Source: Streptomyces sp. Ru62
Lineage (GTDB): Bacteria; Actinomycetota; Actinomycetes; Streptomycetales; Streptomycetaceae
DNA length: 57,438 bases
Direction of reading: 5' to 3'
Assembly: GCF_002920615.1 (NCBI RefSeq)
Contig: NZ_PQSU01000046.1
Span: forward strand, 1 to 57,438
Under the pieces are notes generated by a model. The model searched no databases. It was given only the letters and a program-made list of their open reading frames with translations, and was not told where the DNA came from. Below, in pieces: positions 16,510 to 25,004 of the stretch. The first letter of the stretch is position 1; every line of letters begins with the position of its first letter. Both the position numbers and the translations under genes were made by a program.

Positions 16510-18308
16510 CAGGCCTCCTTCTCCACGGCGAGAATCTGGTCGAATACGGCCGTCAGGGCGGCCATCGGGTCGTCGGCGGCCCCGATCGAGCGGAAGGCGA
16601 TGTGCCCGTCGGGACGGACCAGGAGAGCGCCCTGGGCCGAGATCGCGCGGTTCCGCTGCCACGCCAGCCGGATGTCGATGAGGTCGACCTTGTCGAGACC
16701 CACCCGTGCGCTGCGCAGCGGAAGTTCCCGTGCCCGGGCGATCTTCTCCGCCGCCTCGATCCAGGGGCGGCCGTCCTCGCCGGCGATGAGGGCGAAGTGA
16801 CCGCCGTGGATGAGCGAGCGGAGCGCGAGACGCTCACCGGAACGCTCCACCCAGGCGTGGGGCAGCGGGTGACCGGGTCTCGTACTCGGCTGGTACAGAC
16901 GGATCTCGTCCGGGGAGACGGGTTTCCCGGTCCCGTCGGCGACGACGGCGGCGGACTCGTAGACGTAGCCGTAGTCGAGGTTGTGCTGGTGGTACTCCAG
17001 GGTGCTCGCGGCGAGCCACTCGTTGAACGCGTGCCGCCGCTCGGCGGCGCCCGGCGCGCCGTCCTCCCAGAACAGGCTCAGCTCCGCCCAGTTCTCCTCG
17101 GCGCTCTTGCCGGTCGACAACCCCAGGGCCGAGGCCATCGAGACCTGGCCGCTGACACTCTTGGTCGAGGCCTCGATGTTGTTGAGGTTCACCGGTCTGC
17201 GTTCGGCGGAATAGGTGTCGAGCAGGCCGTCCCCGGCGCGCCCCGCCAGCACGGCGGCCAGCTTCCAGCAGAGGTTGTAGGCGTCCTGGACGGCACTGTT
17301 GAGACCGAGACCGCCCGACGGGGGCACACGGTGTGCGGCGTCACCCAGCAGGAACACCCGGCCGGCCCGGAAGTCCTCGACGAGGAATCGCTCCAGGTAC
17401 CACTCGCTCACCCCCAGGACCTCCGGGTCCAGGTCGGGGATGCCCAGTGCCTCGCTCGCCCAGCGCAGCATCTTCTCGGGCTGCGACCCGTCCAGATCGG
17501 GGCGTGACACGGCCAGCAGCCATTCCTCGGAGTGGCGGTCCCACCGCTCGGGGCCCTGCGGCACGAGCACGGCGCCGAAGTCGAGGTGCTCGGGGTACTC
17601 CGGATTGAAGACCCAGGTGAGGACGGAGTCGTCGCCCGGCAGGTGCTGCGACAGGTCCATGGCGAGGTAGAGGCTGACCAGCTTGCGAAACCGCTCGTGC
17701 AGGGTCACCTTGACGCCGGCCAGCTCGGCCACGGTCCGGCCGGCGTCGGCGCCCAGCAGGTAGGAGGAGCGGACGGTGTAGGTCTCGCCGGAGTCCCGGT
17801 CGAGAATGGTCGAGGTCACCCCGTCGGCGTCCTGCTCCAGGCCGACGAGCTCGTGGTGGAACCGGACCGTTGCTTCCGGGTAGCTCTCCGCGTGCGACTT
17901 GAGGATCGGCTCCGTGCGCAGCAGGGAAAGGTTGACGCAGGGCTCAGGGCTCGCCGCGATGTAGTCGGGGTCGGTGTACCCCGCGCCCCACGCCTCCACG
18001 AAGCCGAGGAGGCGGCCGTGCCCGTCCTCCGGGCCGCCGCCCGCGAGCCCCGAGTACCAGGCCACACCCCTCATGTTCTCCGGGGGCGTACCCTTGGCCT
18101 TGATCTCCGGGGCGACCCCCATGTCGGTGAAGATCTCCATGGAGCGCTGGTTGAGGATGTGCCCCCGTGGCAGCCGCGTGGTCTGCGGATAACGGGTGAC
18201 GAGCAGCGAGCGGACGCCCAGCCTGGACAGGAGGATCGAGGAGGTCAGCCCCGCCCCGCCGCCGCCGACTATGAGGACGGGGACATCGACGTCGCTTGTC
18301 TGAGTCAC
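16509..18308 (-). CDS. FAD-dependent aromatic monooxygenase (phenol-hydroxylase type)
   Basis: A 599-residue flavoprotein of the PheA/TfdB/MhpA group. The Rossmann motif IVGGGGAGLTSSILLSRLG lies near residues 12-30, a second dinucleotide-associated segment SSYLLGADAGRTVAE is in the middle, and the FAD-ribityl motif GRVFLLGDAAHRVPP is followed by GGLGLNSAVQDAYNL. A thioredoxin-like C-terminal domain follows. It would hydroxylate a phenolic ring ahead of extradiol cleavage. GTG 18308 is chosen for its GGGAG site and because the FAD-binding strand starts right after it. The 340 bp upstream hold no gene and may carry its own promoter. Confidence 0.9.
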   Translation of the reverse strand: MTQTSDVDVPVLIVGGGGAGLTSSILLSRLGVRSLLVTRYPQTTRLPRGHILNQRSMEIFTDMGVAPEIKAKGTPPENMRGVAWYSGLAGGGPEDGHGRLLGFVEAWGAGYTDPDYIAASPEPCVNLSLLRTEPILKSHAESYPEATVRFHHELVGLEQDADGVTSTILDRDSGETYTVRSSYLLGADAGRTVAELAGVKVTLHERFRKLVSLYLAMDLSQHLPGDDSVLTWVFNPEYPEHLDFGAVLVPQGPERWDRHSEEWLLAVSRPDLDGSQPEKMLRWASEALGIPDLDPEVLGVSEWYLERFLVEDFRAGRVFLLGDAAHRVPPSGGLGLNSAVQDAYNLCWKLAAVLAGRAGDGLLDTYSAERRPVNLNNIEASTKSVSGQVSMASALGLSTGKSAEENWAELSLFWEDGAPGAAERRHAFNEWLAASTLEYHQHNLDYGYVYESAAVVADGTGKPVSPDEIRLYQPSTRPGHPLPHAWVERSGERLALRSLIHGGHFALIAGEDGRPWIEAAEKIARARELPLRSARVGLDKVDLIDIRLAWQRNRAISAQGALLVRPDGHIAFRSIGAADDPMAALTAVFDQILAVEKEA

Positions 18309-18648
18309 GTTGTGCACTCCCTTGTGTGTGACTTTCGGGAACAGGGGCTGGGGGGACCAGGACTGCTTTCCGGACGGGTGCGGCCGCCGGACGGGAATAC
18401 CGAGTGACCCCGCGCGTTTTCGCGGCGGCCCCCACCGGACGGAAAGCGCGTCGTTCGCGAGCGAAGGGGGGTGCGTTCTCGGTGACATCCCCAAGGTAGG
18501 CCCGCCGGACAGGCCCGTCCAATTCCGAATGACTCTCGCTCTGATATGCGCGCGGGACATTGTTTCCGCGGCCGAATGGGCGCCTCGGACCGGATGTGTC
18601 CGTGCGCCGGCCGCATGGAATGACGGGTGTCGAGTGGCGTGGCGGGGG

Positions 18649-19482
18649 TTATTCGCCGAGAAAGCGGGGTTTCCGCTTGTGCCGGAAAGCCGAGACGCCC
18701 TCCGTGAAGTCGGCGGTGCCCTTCAGCACCGTCTGCCCTGCCGCCTCGATCGCGAACGCCTGCTCCAGACGGTCCAGCGCCGCGGCGTTGAGGGCGCGTT
18801 TCGTCTGGGCGTAGGCCATCGTGGGGCCCTGCGCCAGCCGGGTGGTGAGCCGTTCCACCTCGGAGTCGAACGTCTCGTCCGGGACCGCGTGAGCGATCAG
18901 TCCCCAGTCCGCGGCGAGCGGTGCGGGTATCCGTTCGCCGAGCATCGCCATGCGCGCCGCCCGGGCACGTCCGACGGCGTCGGGGACGAGGACACTGGCG
19001 CCCCCGTCGGGCATCAGCCCGATGTTCGTGAAGGAGAGCATGAAGTAGGCCGACTCACGGGCCAGGACGATGTCGGCCGCGAGTGCGATGGAGCAACCAC
19101 CGCCGACAGCCGGCCCGTTGACGGCCGCCAGCACGGGCATCGGGACCACCCGCACCGCTCGTACCAGGCGGTTCACGGCCTCGAGAGTGCCCGGTCCGGC
19201 CGAGGGCGGCGGGTTCGGACTCCCGCGCAGGTCGGCGCCGGAGCTGAAGGCCCGTCCGGCACCGGTGAGGACGATCGCCCGGAGGCCGGAGTGCCCGCCG
19301 GCCGTCTCCACCGCTTCCGCCGCCGAGTTCAGCGACTCCGCGGTGAGCCCGTTGAGTGTCGCGGGGCGGTCGAACGTCACGCGCAGCACCGAGCCGTGCC
19401 GATCGAGGCGCAGACCGGGTCCGGGTGTCACGGTCCGTTCGCTTCGGTCCGGCGTCGATGGCGAGCGGGGAGTGGCGCTCAT
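18649..19482 (-). CDS. Crotonase-family enoyl-CoA hydratase/isomerase
   Basis: A 277-residue crotonase. The oxyanion-hole segments are present (GRAFSSGADLRG and NGPAVGGGCSIALAADIVLA). The two hydratase glutamates are not obvious: the first position is in GGGCSIAL and the second in TNIGLMPDGG, so an isomerase or other crotonase chemistry is as likely as hydration. The start ATG at 19482 overlaps the stop of the preceding crotonase gene by 4 bp. Together they belong to the CoA-dependent part of the cluster. Confidence 0.82.
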   Translation of the reverse strand: MSATPRSPSTPDRSERTVTPGPGLRLDRHGSVLRVTFDRPATLNGLTAESLNSAAEAVETAGGHSGLRAIVLTGAGRAFSSGADLRGSPNPPPSAGPGTLEAVNRLVRAVRVVPMPVLAAVNGPAVGGGCSIALAADIVLARESAYFMLSFTNIGLMPDGGASVLVPDAVGRARAARMAMLGERIPAPLAADWGLIAHAVPDETFDSEVERLTTRLAQGPTMAYAQTKRALNAAALDRLEQAFAIEAAGQTVLKGTADFTEGVSAFRHKRKPRFLGE

Positions 19483-20273
19483 CTCGCCCGCCAGGAGGGC
19501 CGCCGCTTCTCCACGAAGGCTTTGGTGCCTTCCCTGAAGTCCTCGCTGGCCTTGACCAGGGCGGTCTCCTGGCCGGTACGCAGCCACGCATCGGCCTCGG
19601 CGGGCACCGTGCGCCGGCTCTGACCGGTGGCGACGCGCTTGCTGGCCTGGACGGCGAGAGGCGCGTTGCGTGAGATCGTCTCGGCGAGCAGCAGAGCCGC
19701 GTCCAGGACGGTGCCGTCCGGGACGACCCGGTTGACCAGCCCGAGGCTCAGGGCGCGCCGCGCGTCGATGGGTTCACCCGTGAGAAGCATCTCCATGGCC
19801 GCCTTCCGCGGTATCTGTTCGGGGAGCCGGAAGAGTCCGCCGGCCGCGGCGAGCAGCCCTCGGGCGACCTCCGGCAGGCCGAACGTCGCGGACTCGGCCG
19901 CCAGCGCGAGGTCGCTGGCCAGTACCAGCTCCATCCCTCCGGCCAGGGCGTAGCCGTTGACCGCCGCGATCGTCGGTTTGGAGACGGGGTGCCGGACATA
20001 GCCGGCGAAGCCCCACTCGGGGTGCCGGACGTCCGCCACCGGCTCCTCGCGGGACACCGCCTTCAGGTCGGCACCCGCGCAGAAGGCCCGGGTGCCGGCC
20101 CCGGTCAGGACGACGACCCGTACGCCGGGGTCTTCCTCGGCGCGCGCCAGTGCCTCGCCGACGATGGCGCTGACAGGGGCGTTGACCGCGTTCATCGCGT
20201 GCGGCCGGTTCAGTGTGATCACCAGGACGTGCCCGCGCCGTTCGGTCAGCGCTGCGGGCTCCGTGTCGCTCAT
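19479..20273 (-). CDS. Enoyl-CoA hydratase
   Basis: A 264-residue crotonase with both catalytic glutamates visible: one in ALAGGMELVLASD and one in FGLPEVARGLLAAAGG. The oxyanion-hole segment is RAFCAGADLKAVS. It would hydrate an enoyl-CoA, the step before dehydrogenation and thiolysis. GGAGG lies 8 bp upstream of ATG 20273. The downstream crotonase overlaps by 4 bp, and the DUF35 gene ends 13 bp upstream, so these genes are one transcription unit. Confidence 0.88.
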   Translation of the reverse strand: MSDTEPAALTERRGHVLVITLNRPHAMNAVNAPVSAIVGEALARAEEDPGVRVVVLTGAGTRAFCAGADLKAVSREEPVADVRHPEWGFAGYVRHPVSKPTIAAVNGYALAGGMELVLASDLALAAESATFGLPEVARGLLAAAGGLFRLPEQIPRKAAMEMLLTGEPIDARRALSLGLVNRVVPDGTVLDAALLLAETISRNAPLAVQASKRVATGQSRRTVPAEADAWLRTGQETALVKASEDFREGTKAFVEKRRPSWRAR

Positions 20274-20286
20274 CGGCCCTCCTTCT

Positions 20287-20829
20287 CTAAGCGGTCGCCG
20301 CCGGCCGGAAGACCGGCACTGCCTCATGACGGGGGTCGGGACCGGAGGCGACGAAGTCGACCTCGACGCGGAGGTCCGACAGGTCCTCGTCGGGATCGAC
20401 TCCGACGATCCGGCTCCACCACCACGGTCCTTCGTCCAGTTCCACGATGCCGACGACGGTGCGCACCGGCGCCCGGCCGTCGCCGCCGCCGTGCACGGTC
20501 GCCCACGTGACGATCCGTCCGGTGCCCGACGCGGCGACGGAAGTGAGACCGGTCTCCTCGGAGAGGGCCGGCACCGTGGTCGGATCGAGGTACTCACCCG
20601 TGCGGCTGTGACGGAGGAGGAACACGCCCCGCCGCGTTCCGTCGAAGAACTCCGCCGAGTCCCTGTCGCGGACGACGGGCCCCACGGCCTGCGCCGTTCC
20701 GTCCCATGGCCGGGGCCCGGGCGCTGCCCCTGAGCGTCCGGGGCCAGAGGCGGGTTCCTTCCCGGACGCGGACGCCCCCGGGCGACGGCCGGTACCTCGT
20801 GCGCGGTCTTCCGTGTCCGGGCGGCTCAT
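20287..20829 (-). CDS. DUF35-type OB-fold protein without the zinc ribbon
   Basis: A 180-residue protein. After a disordered first 45 residues, it shows the helical start SAEFFDGTRRGVFLLRHSRTGEYLDP and then an OB fold (SGTGRIVTWATVHGG, VRTVVGIVELDEG, VGVDPDEDLSDLRVEVDFV). This is the DUF35 layout. The N-terminal zinc ribbon normally carries two CxxC pairs, but this protein has no cysteine at all. DUF35 proteins partner with thiolase-like Ltp proteins, and one lies at 9546 in the same cluster. The start overlaps the stop of the alpha/beta hydrolase by 4 bp. Confidence 0.72.
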   Translation of the reverse strand: MSRPDTEDRARGTGRRPGASASGKEPASGPGRSGAAPGPRPWDGTAQAVGPVVRDRDSAEFFDGTRRGVFLLRHSRTGEYLDPTTVPALSEETGLTSVAASGTGRIVTWATVHGGGDGRAPVRTVVGIVELDEGPWWWSRIVGVDPDEDLSDLRVEVDFVASGPDPRHEAVPVFRPAATA

Positions 20830-21533
20830 GAGCCCGTGAGGAAGGAGTCGATGGCGGCGAAGGTGGCTTCGGGTGCCTCCACCACCGGCATGTGCTGGGC
20901 ACCGGGGACGATCTCGAACCGTGAGTCGGCGAAGGCCTCGGCGTAGGCACGTCCGTACTCCGGTGTATGGACCGGGTCGTTCTCTCCCCACAGCACGAGC
21001 GTGGGCGTCCGGACCCGCCCCAGCCGCCGCAGCAGTTTCGGATCGCTCAGCGACCGCCCCGCGTAGGTGTACACGAGGTGCATGTTGGCGGGCATGGGGC
21101 GGCCGCCCGGTTGCTCCCAGTCCAGCCGCATGGTGAAACCGTCGATCTCCGGTCCGATGGGGTCGATCAGCACCATGCGGCCGATCCGGTGACCGCGGTC
21201 GCGCACCGCCATCTCCGAGGCGATCCAGCCGCCGAACGACGTCGCGACGACCAGGACGTCGTGCAGGCGCTCGTCCTCCAGGAGGTCGAGGTAGCCGTCG
21301 GCGAGGTCGTCCACTCCGGAGAACCAGGCCGGCCGGGGCGTTCCGTTCCACCCTGGATGCGTCGGCACCATCACGGTGGACGTCCTCTCGAAATGGTTCT
21401 GGATCGCCACGGTGTTGGCGGGGCCGTGGCCGCCGTGGAGAACGAGTACCGGCCGGCCGGAACCGGCCTTCGTGACGGTGAGGGGCAGGCCGGGGTAGAG
21501 ATCGACCGGCCGGGGCAGGGGGGCGTTGGTCAT
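20826..21533 (-). CDS. Alpha/beta-fold hydrolase, C-C bond hydrolase candidate
   Basis: A 235-residue protein with the alpha/beta hydrolase core: VLVLHGGHGP (oxyanion loop), the nucleophile elbow ATSFGG (Ser about residue 99, with the first Gly replaced by Ala), Asp in LWGENDPVHTPE and His in GAQHMPVVEAPE. It is the first gene of the coupled string running down to 18649. Such enzymes in clusters with an extradiol dioxygenase often hydrolyse the meta-cleavage product; that role is inferred from context. GGGAGA lies before ATG 21533. Confidence 0.82.
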   Translation of the reverse strand: MTNAPLPRPVDLYPGLPLTVTKAGSGRPVLVLHGGHGPANTVAIQNHFERTSTVMVPTHPGWNGTPRPAWFSGVDDLADGYLDLLEDERLHDVLVVATSFGGWIASEMAVRDRGHRIGRMVLIDPIGPEIDGFTMRLDWEQPGGRPMPANMHLVYTYAGRSLSDPKLLRRLGRVRTPTLVLWGENDPVHTPEYGRAYAEAFADSRFEIVPGAQHMPVVEAPEATFAAIDSFLTGS

Positions 21534-21718
21534 GGAAACTGGTCTCCCGGGGTGGTGCCGAGGTGCTCGGCTGGTGGGACGGTGAGCGAGGCCGGCGGAC
21601 CGGGCGGACCCGCGCCCGGCGACCGTGCGGCCAGGCACAGGCGCGGTGCAGCCGGCCGGCCTGGATCCGGCAGCGCCCGTGGCGGACGTCGCGCCGCGCA
21701 CGGGAGGGCGCCGTGCCG

Positions 21719-22618
21719 TCAGTGCGCGCCGGCCATCAGTTCGGCGAGGTCGTCGGGGCTGATGAGCGAGGCGGGCATGGGCGGGCCCCAGACGGCGCCG
21801 CCCTCGTGCACGCCGGGCTTCCACAGCTGGTCCTCGGTGATCTCGTCCATGCCGCAGTAGTACTCGCACTGGTTACCGGCGGGGTCGCGCAGGTAGTAGA
21901 AGTAGTTCGAGCCGATCGCCAGTCGCCCGAACCCCCATGTGTGCCGCTCGGGGTGGCCCTCCAGGACCGCCTTGGCCGCGCGGCCGATCTCGTCGACGTC
22001 GGCGACCTCCCAGGAGCTGTGGTGCAGGTAGTTCACCGGCGAGGCACCCACGACCAGGTTGTGGTGGTCCGTCGAGCAGCGCATGAACGTGGCGGCGTCG
22101 CGCACTTCGTCACTGATCTTGAAGCCGATGCCGTCCGTGAAGAATCCCTGTGTGGTCGCCGCGTCGGTCGATCCGAGGAACACGTGGCCGAGCTTGCGCG
22201 GACGCACGGGATCGGTGGCGAACACCGAGGGGGCCCGGTGGTTGGCGGGGTGTGCCTTTGGAGCCGGCCTCGCCGGGATCTGCGGCGCGACCGACACCGT
22301 CACGCTCAGGCCGGTGACCGGCTCGGTGGTCGTGAGCCGGTCGCCGTCCACGTCACTGTTCACGCCGAAACGTGACAGGGAGGCGGAGATACGGCCGAGG
22401 TCGTCCCGATCGTCGGCACCGATGCCCAGCGAGATGAGCCTGCGGACCGGCGCCTCCACGATGCGGAGCTGGCGCGGACCTCCGTCGACGGTACCGAACC
22501 AGTGCTCGCCGGGGGTGTCCGGCTCCTGGGGGATGAGGCCGTAGGCGGTGTAGTACTCGAGCGTCTCCGCGACGTTGGGGACGCCGAGTGTGATGTCGGT
22601 CAGACGGTGTAGCGACAC
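21719..22618 (-). CDS. VOC-superfamily extradiol ring-cleavage dioxygenase
   Basis: A 299-residue two-domain vicinal-oxygen-chelate protein. The catalytic C-terminal half has the 2-His-1-carboxylate set in the expected order: His in KLGHVFLGST, His in YLHHSSWEVADVD and Glu in DPAGNQCEYYCGM. This fits type I extradiol catechol dioxygenases, which use Fe(II) or Mn(II) to open the ring next to the two hydroxyls. The start is GTG 22618 after GGGAG, chosen because the first beta strand (LHRLTDITLGV) follows at once. It lies upstream of the hydrolase, FAD hydroxylase and FAH genes on the same strand. Confidence 0.87.
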   Translation of the reverse strand: MSLHRLTDITLGVPNVAETLEYYTAYGLIPQEPDTPGEHWFGTVDGGPRQLRIVEAPVRRLISLGIGADDRDDLGRISASLSRFGVNSDVDGDRLTTTEPVTGLSVTVSVAPQIPARPAPKAHPANHRAPSVFATDPVRPRKLGHVFLGSTDAATTQGFFTDGIGFKISDEVRDAATFMRCSTDHHNLVVGASPVNYLHHSSWEVADVDEIGRAAKAVLEGHPERHTWGFGRLAIGSNYFYYLRDPAGNQCEYYCGMDEITEDQLWKPGVHEGGAVWGPPMPASLISPDDLAELMAGAH

Positions 22619-23393
22619 GGCTGGGTACTCCCTTGTGGCCAGGCATGGGCGCGTCGACGGCGTGTCACGCGCGGTGGGGGACATGGCCCGGGGCCGCGGT
22701 CTGCTTCCGCCGGTCCCTCCGGGCCGTACTCCGATGGTGAGAACGGTTGCGGAGCGCCTCGGTGCTCCGGGTGCCGTCCGCGACATCCGCCCGCGTGCGC
22801 GGGGCGCACACGGCTGTGTCCTGTTCGCGTGGGGCGAGCGAACGGCTTGCGGGACCGGGCCTCGGCGACCCGGTCCCTCGACTCGCGTAGTCGGATTCTG
22901 AGTCGGCCCGGCGGGGAGGTCAACACGATCCGGGAGGCACCGGCGCCGCGGCATGGTTCGCCCGGGCGCCGGCGGGTCGCCGTCGTCGTCATCCGCCCTG
23001 GTCAGAGGCGATTGAGTACGGCAGGCGAATCAGAGGTGCGTCAATTCGGTGTTGGACAACGCCCCGGAGGTGTTTTAGGCCGTGTCGGACGACAGCCGGC
23101 TCGGGAGGGCGACGACCGCCCGGACCGCCGGGACCGGATCCGCCGGGCGCGCGCTCGTCCGTCGCCGTCCCTGGTTATGTGGCGGCCACACACTCTGTCT
23201 GACGGAAGCCCTCCTCCACCGCATGTCCCGGTTTTCCTGTCTTGACGACGCAATCCCCCGCTGCCCAGTGTTGGCCCGCGCGATGGGATCGAAGACGACG
23301 ATTTCCGCCTGTGTGCCTCGCATCGCGCTTCACCAGCCCTGATCGCCCGGCGCACCAAGCCGCCCGGGTGAGCCGCCGACCGGGAGGATCTCC
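22619..23393. other. Intergenic stretch with no recognised gene
   Basis: These 775 bp separate the divergent dioxygenase and second SDR genes. Open frames occur on both strands but none shows a family motif, a good ribosome site or a convincing composition. The space probably holds the two divergent promoters. Confidence 0.5.
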
Positions 23394-24158
23394 ATGGGAA
23401 TGCTCGATGGCAAAGTGGTACTGATCACTGGGACCGGGGGAGGACTGGGGCGTGTCGCCGCGCTGACCTTCGCACGGGAGGGCGCCTGGGTGGTCGGCTG
23501 CGACCTACAGGAGGACGCCAGCCGCGAGACGGCCGAACTCGTACGTCGCGCCGGTGGTCAGGCGACGGACGTCGCGCCGGTCGACCTACGGGACCCCGCA
23601 CAGGCCCGGCAGGTCGTCGAAGACGCCGTGACGGCCTGCGGCGGGCTCGACGTGGTCTACAACAACGCGGCCGTGCAGTATTTCGGGCCGGTGGCCGACT
23701 TCTCCGTCGACGACTGGAACGCGACCATGGCCGGCGAGCTCAACGTCCCTTTCTTCGTCACGAAGTTCGCCTGGCCACACCTGATCCGGCGCGGCGGAGG
23801 CGTCGTCCTCAACGTGGCCTCCGTCGCGGGCTCGATCGCGGGACAGGTGCCGCCGATGGTCGCGCACTGCGCGGCGAACGCCGGCGTCGTCGGCATGACG
23901 AGACAACTCGCGCTCGAAGGGGCGCCGCACGGAATCCGTGCCGTGTCCATCAGCCCCGGGCCCGTCAGCACGCCGGCCAGTGAGCGGGATCTCGGTGCCG
24001 ACCAGGCGGCGCGGGACGCGATCACCGGCAAGACGCTCCTCAAGCGCTTCGCCCGTCCCGAGGAGATCGTCGAACTCGCGGCCTTTCTCGCCTCCGACCG
24101 GGCCGCGTACATCACGGGCACGGACTACCTGGTCGACGGCGGCGCCGCGGCCTGGTGA
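23394..24158 (+). CDS. SDR-family protein, paralogue of the 7498 gene, also lacking Tyr/Lys
   Basis: A 254-residue protein colinear with the SDR at 7498. It shares the start MGMLDGKVVLITG, the NNAA motif, the LKRFARPEEIVELAAFLASDRA segment and the ITGTDYLVDGG end. The cofactor motif is TGTGGGLG. The catalytic YxxxK position again reads His158-C-A-A-Asn162, so loss of the proton relay is shared and not a random defect. GGGAGG lies before ATG 23394. It sits at the other end of the catabolic cluster, suggesting duplication of a cluster gene. Confidence 0.85.
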   Translation: MGMLDGKVVLITGTGGGLGRVAALTFAREGAWVVGCDLQEDASRETAELVRRAGGQATDVAPVDLRDPAQARQVVEDAVTACGGLDVVYNNAAVQYFGPVADFSVDDWNATMAGELNVPFFVTKFAWPHLIRRGGGVVLNVASVAGSIAGQVPPMVAHCAANAGVVGMTRQLALEGAPHGIRAVSISPGPVSTPASERDLGADQAARDAITGKTLLKRFARPEEIVELAAFLASDRAAYITGTDYLVDGGAAAW

Positions 24159-24382
24159 GGTGCCGCCGTGCCCGGCCACGGCCCGGCCGTGCCCGAGCGA
24201 CCGGCACACCCAGTGGGGCCGCACGTCGCCCACACGGCACGCCTCGACCCGGCACGTAGGGAAGCGTCCCCGGCGCCATGCACACGTCGGCATCGCCGGG
24301 GCCGTCGCCCCTCACTCCTTGCGATCGGGGCCGCACCTGGCACGGCGGGGAACCGGCCGGCACCGCCCCGCCGCGGCCCACC

Positions 24383-25004
24383 TCACTCCCCGCCCCCCAG
24401 CAGACGCGCGAACGGTACGAGACCGTCGTGGGGATCCTCGACGAGCGGCGCCGCACGCCGGGCCACCGCGTCGGCGAGTTTCCGAGCGGCTTCGCCCGAT
24501 ACGCCGCACCATCGGGTCCTGCGTGTCGCCGCTGCCGCGGCCCCAGTCATCCGTCGCGGCGAACACCGCCGTGGGCACGACCACGGCGCGCAGGTACGTG
24601 AACATGGGTCGCACCGCGTGGTCCAGGACGAGTGAGTGCCGCCCGGTGCCTCCGGTGGCGGCTGTCAGCACCGGCTTGTCCACCAGGGCGGTGTCTTCGA
24701 GGCAGTCGAAGAACATCTTGAACAACCCGCTGTACGAGGCGGTGAAGGTTGGCGTCACCACGATCAGGCCGTCCGCGGCCGTCACGGCGCCGAACACGCG
24801 CCTCAGCCGGGGTGACGGATAGCCCGCCATCAGGTGGTTGACCAGGTCGTGCGCGTGGTCGCGTACCTCGACGACGTCGACGTCGACCTGTGCGCCGCGC
24901 CCCTCCAGCTCCTCGCGGACACCGTCGGCGAGCCGGTCGGCGAGCATCCGGGTCGTGGACGGCAGCCGCAGGCCTGCCGAGACCACGGCGAGTGTGCGCT
25001 TCAT
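24383..25004 (-). pseudogene. FMN reductase (CE1759-like), frameshift near 24495
   Basis: ATG 25004 opens a flavodoxin-fold NAD(P)H-dependent FMN reductase (RTLAVVSAGLRLPSTTRMLAD, VVTPTFTASYSGLFKMFFD, TAATGGTGRHSLVLDHAVRP). At about residue 170 the frame becomes arginine-rich. Removing one G from the GGG at 24497-24495 restores a sensible end (IGEAARKLADAVARRAAPLV and so on) to a stop at 24383, giving about 206 residues. Its start overlaps the stop of the LLM monooxygenase by 4 bp, the usual pairing of a reductase with its flavin-dependent monooxygenase. A sequencing insertion is as likely as a real mutation. Confidence 0.75.

Noticed and set aside
22829..23358. Short open frames between the dioxygenase and second SDR
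   Set aside because: They overlap each other on both strands, lack motifs and look like shadows of promoter-containing DNA.
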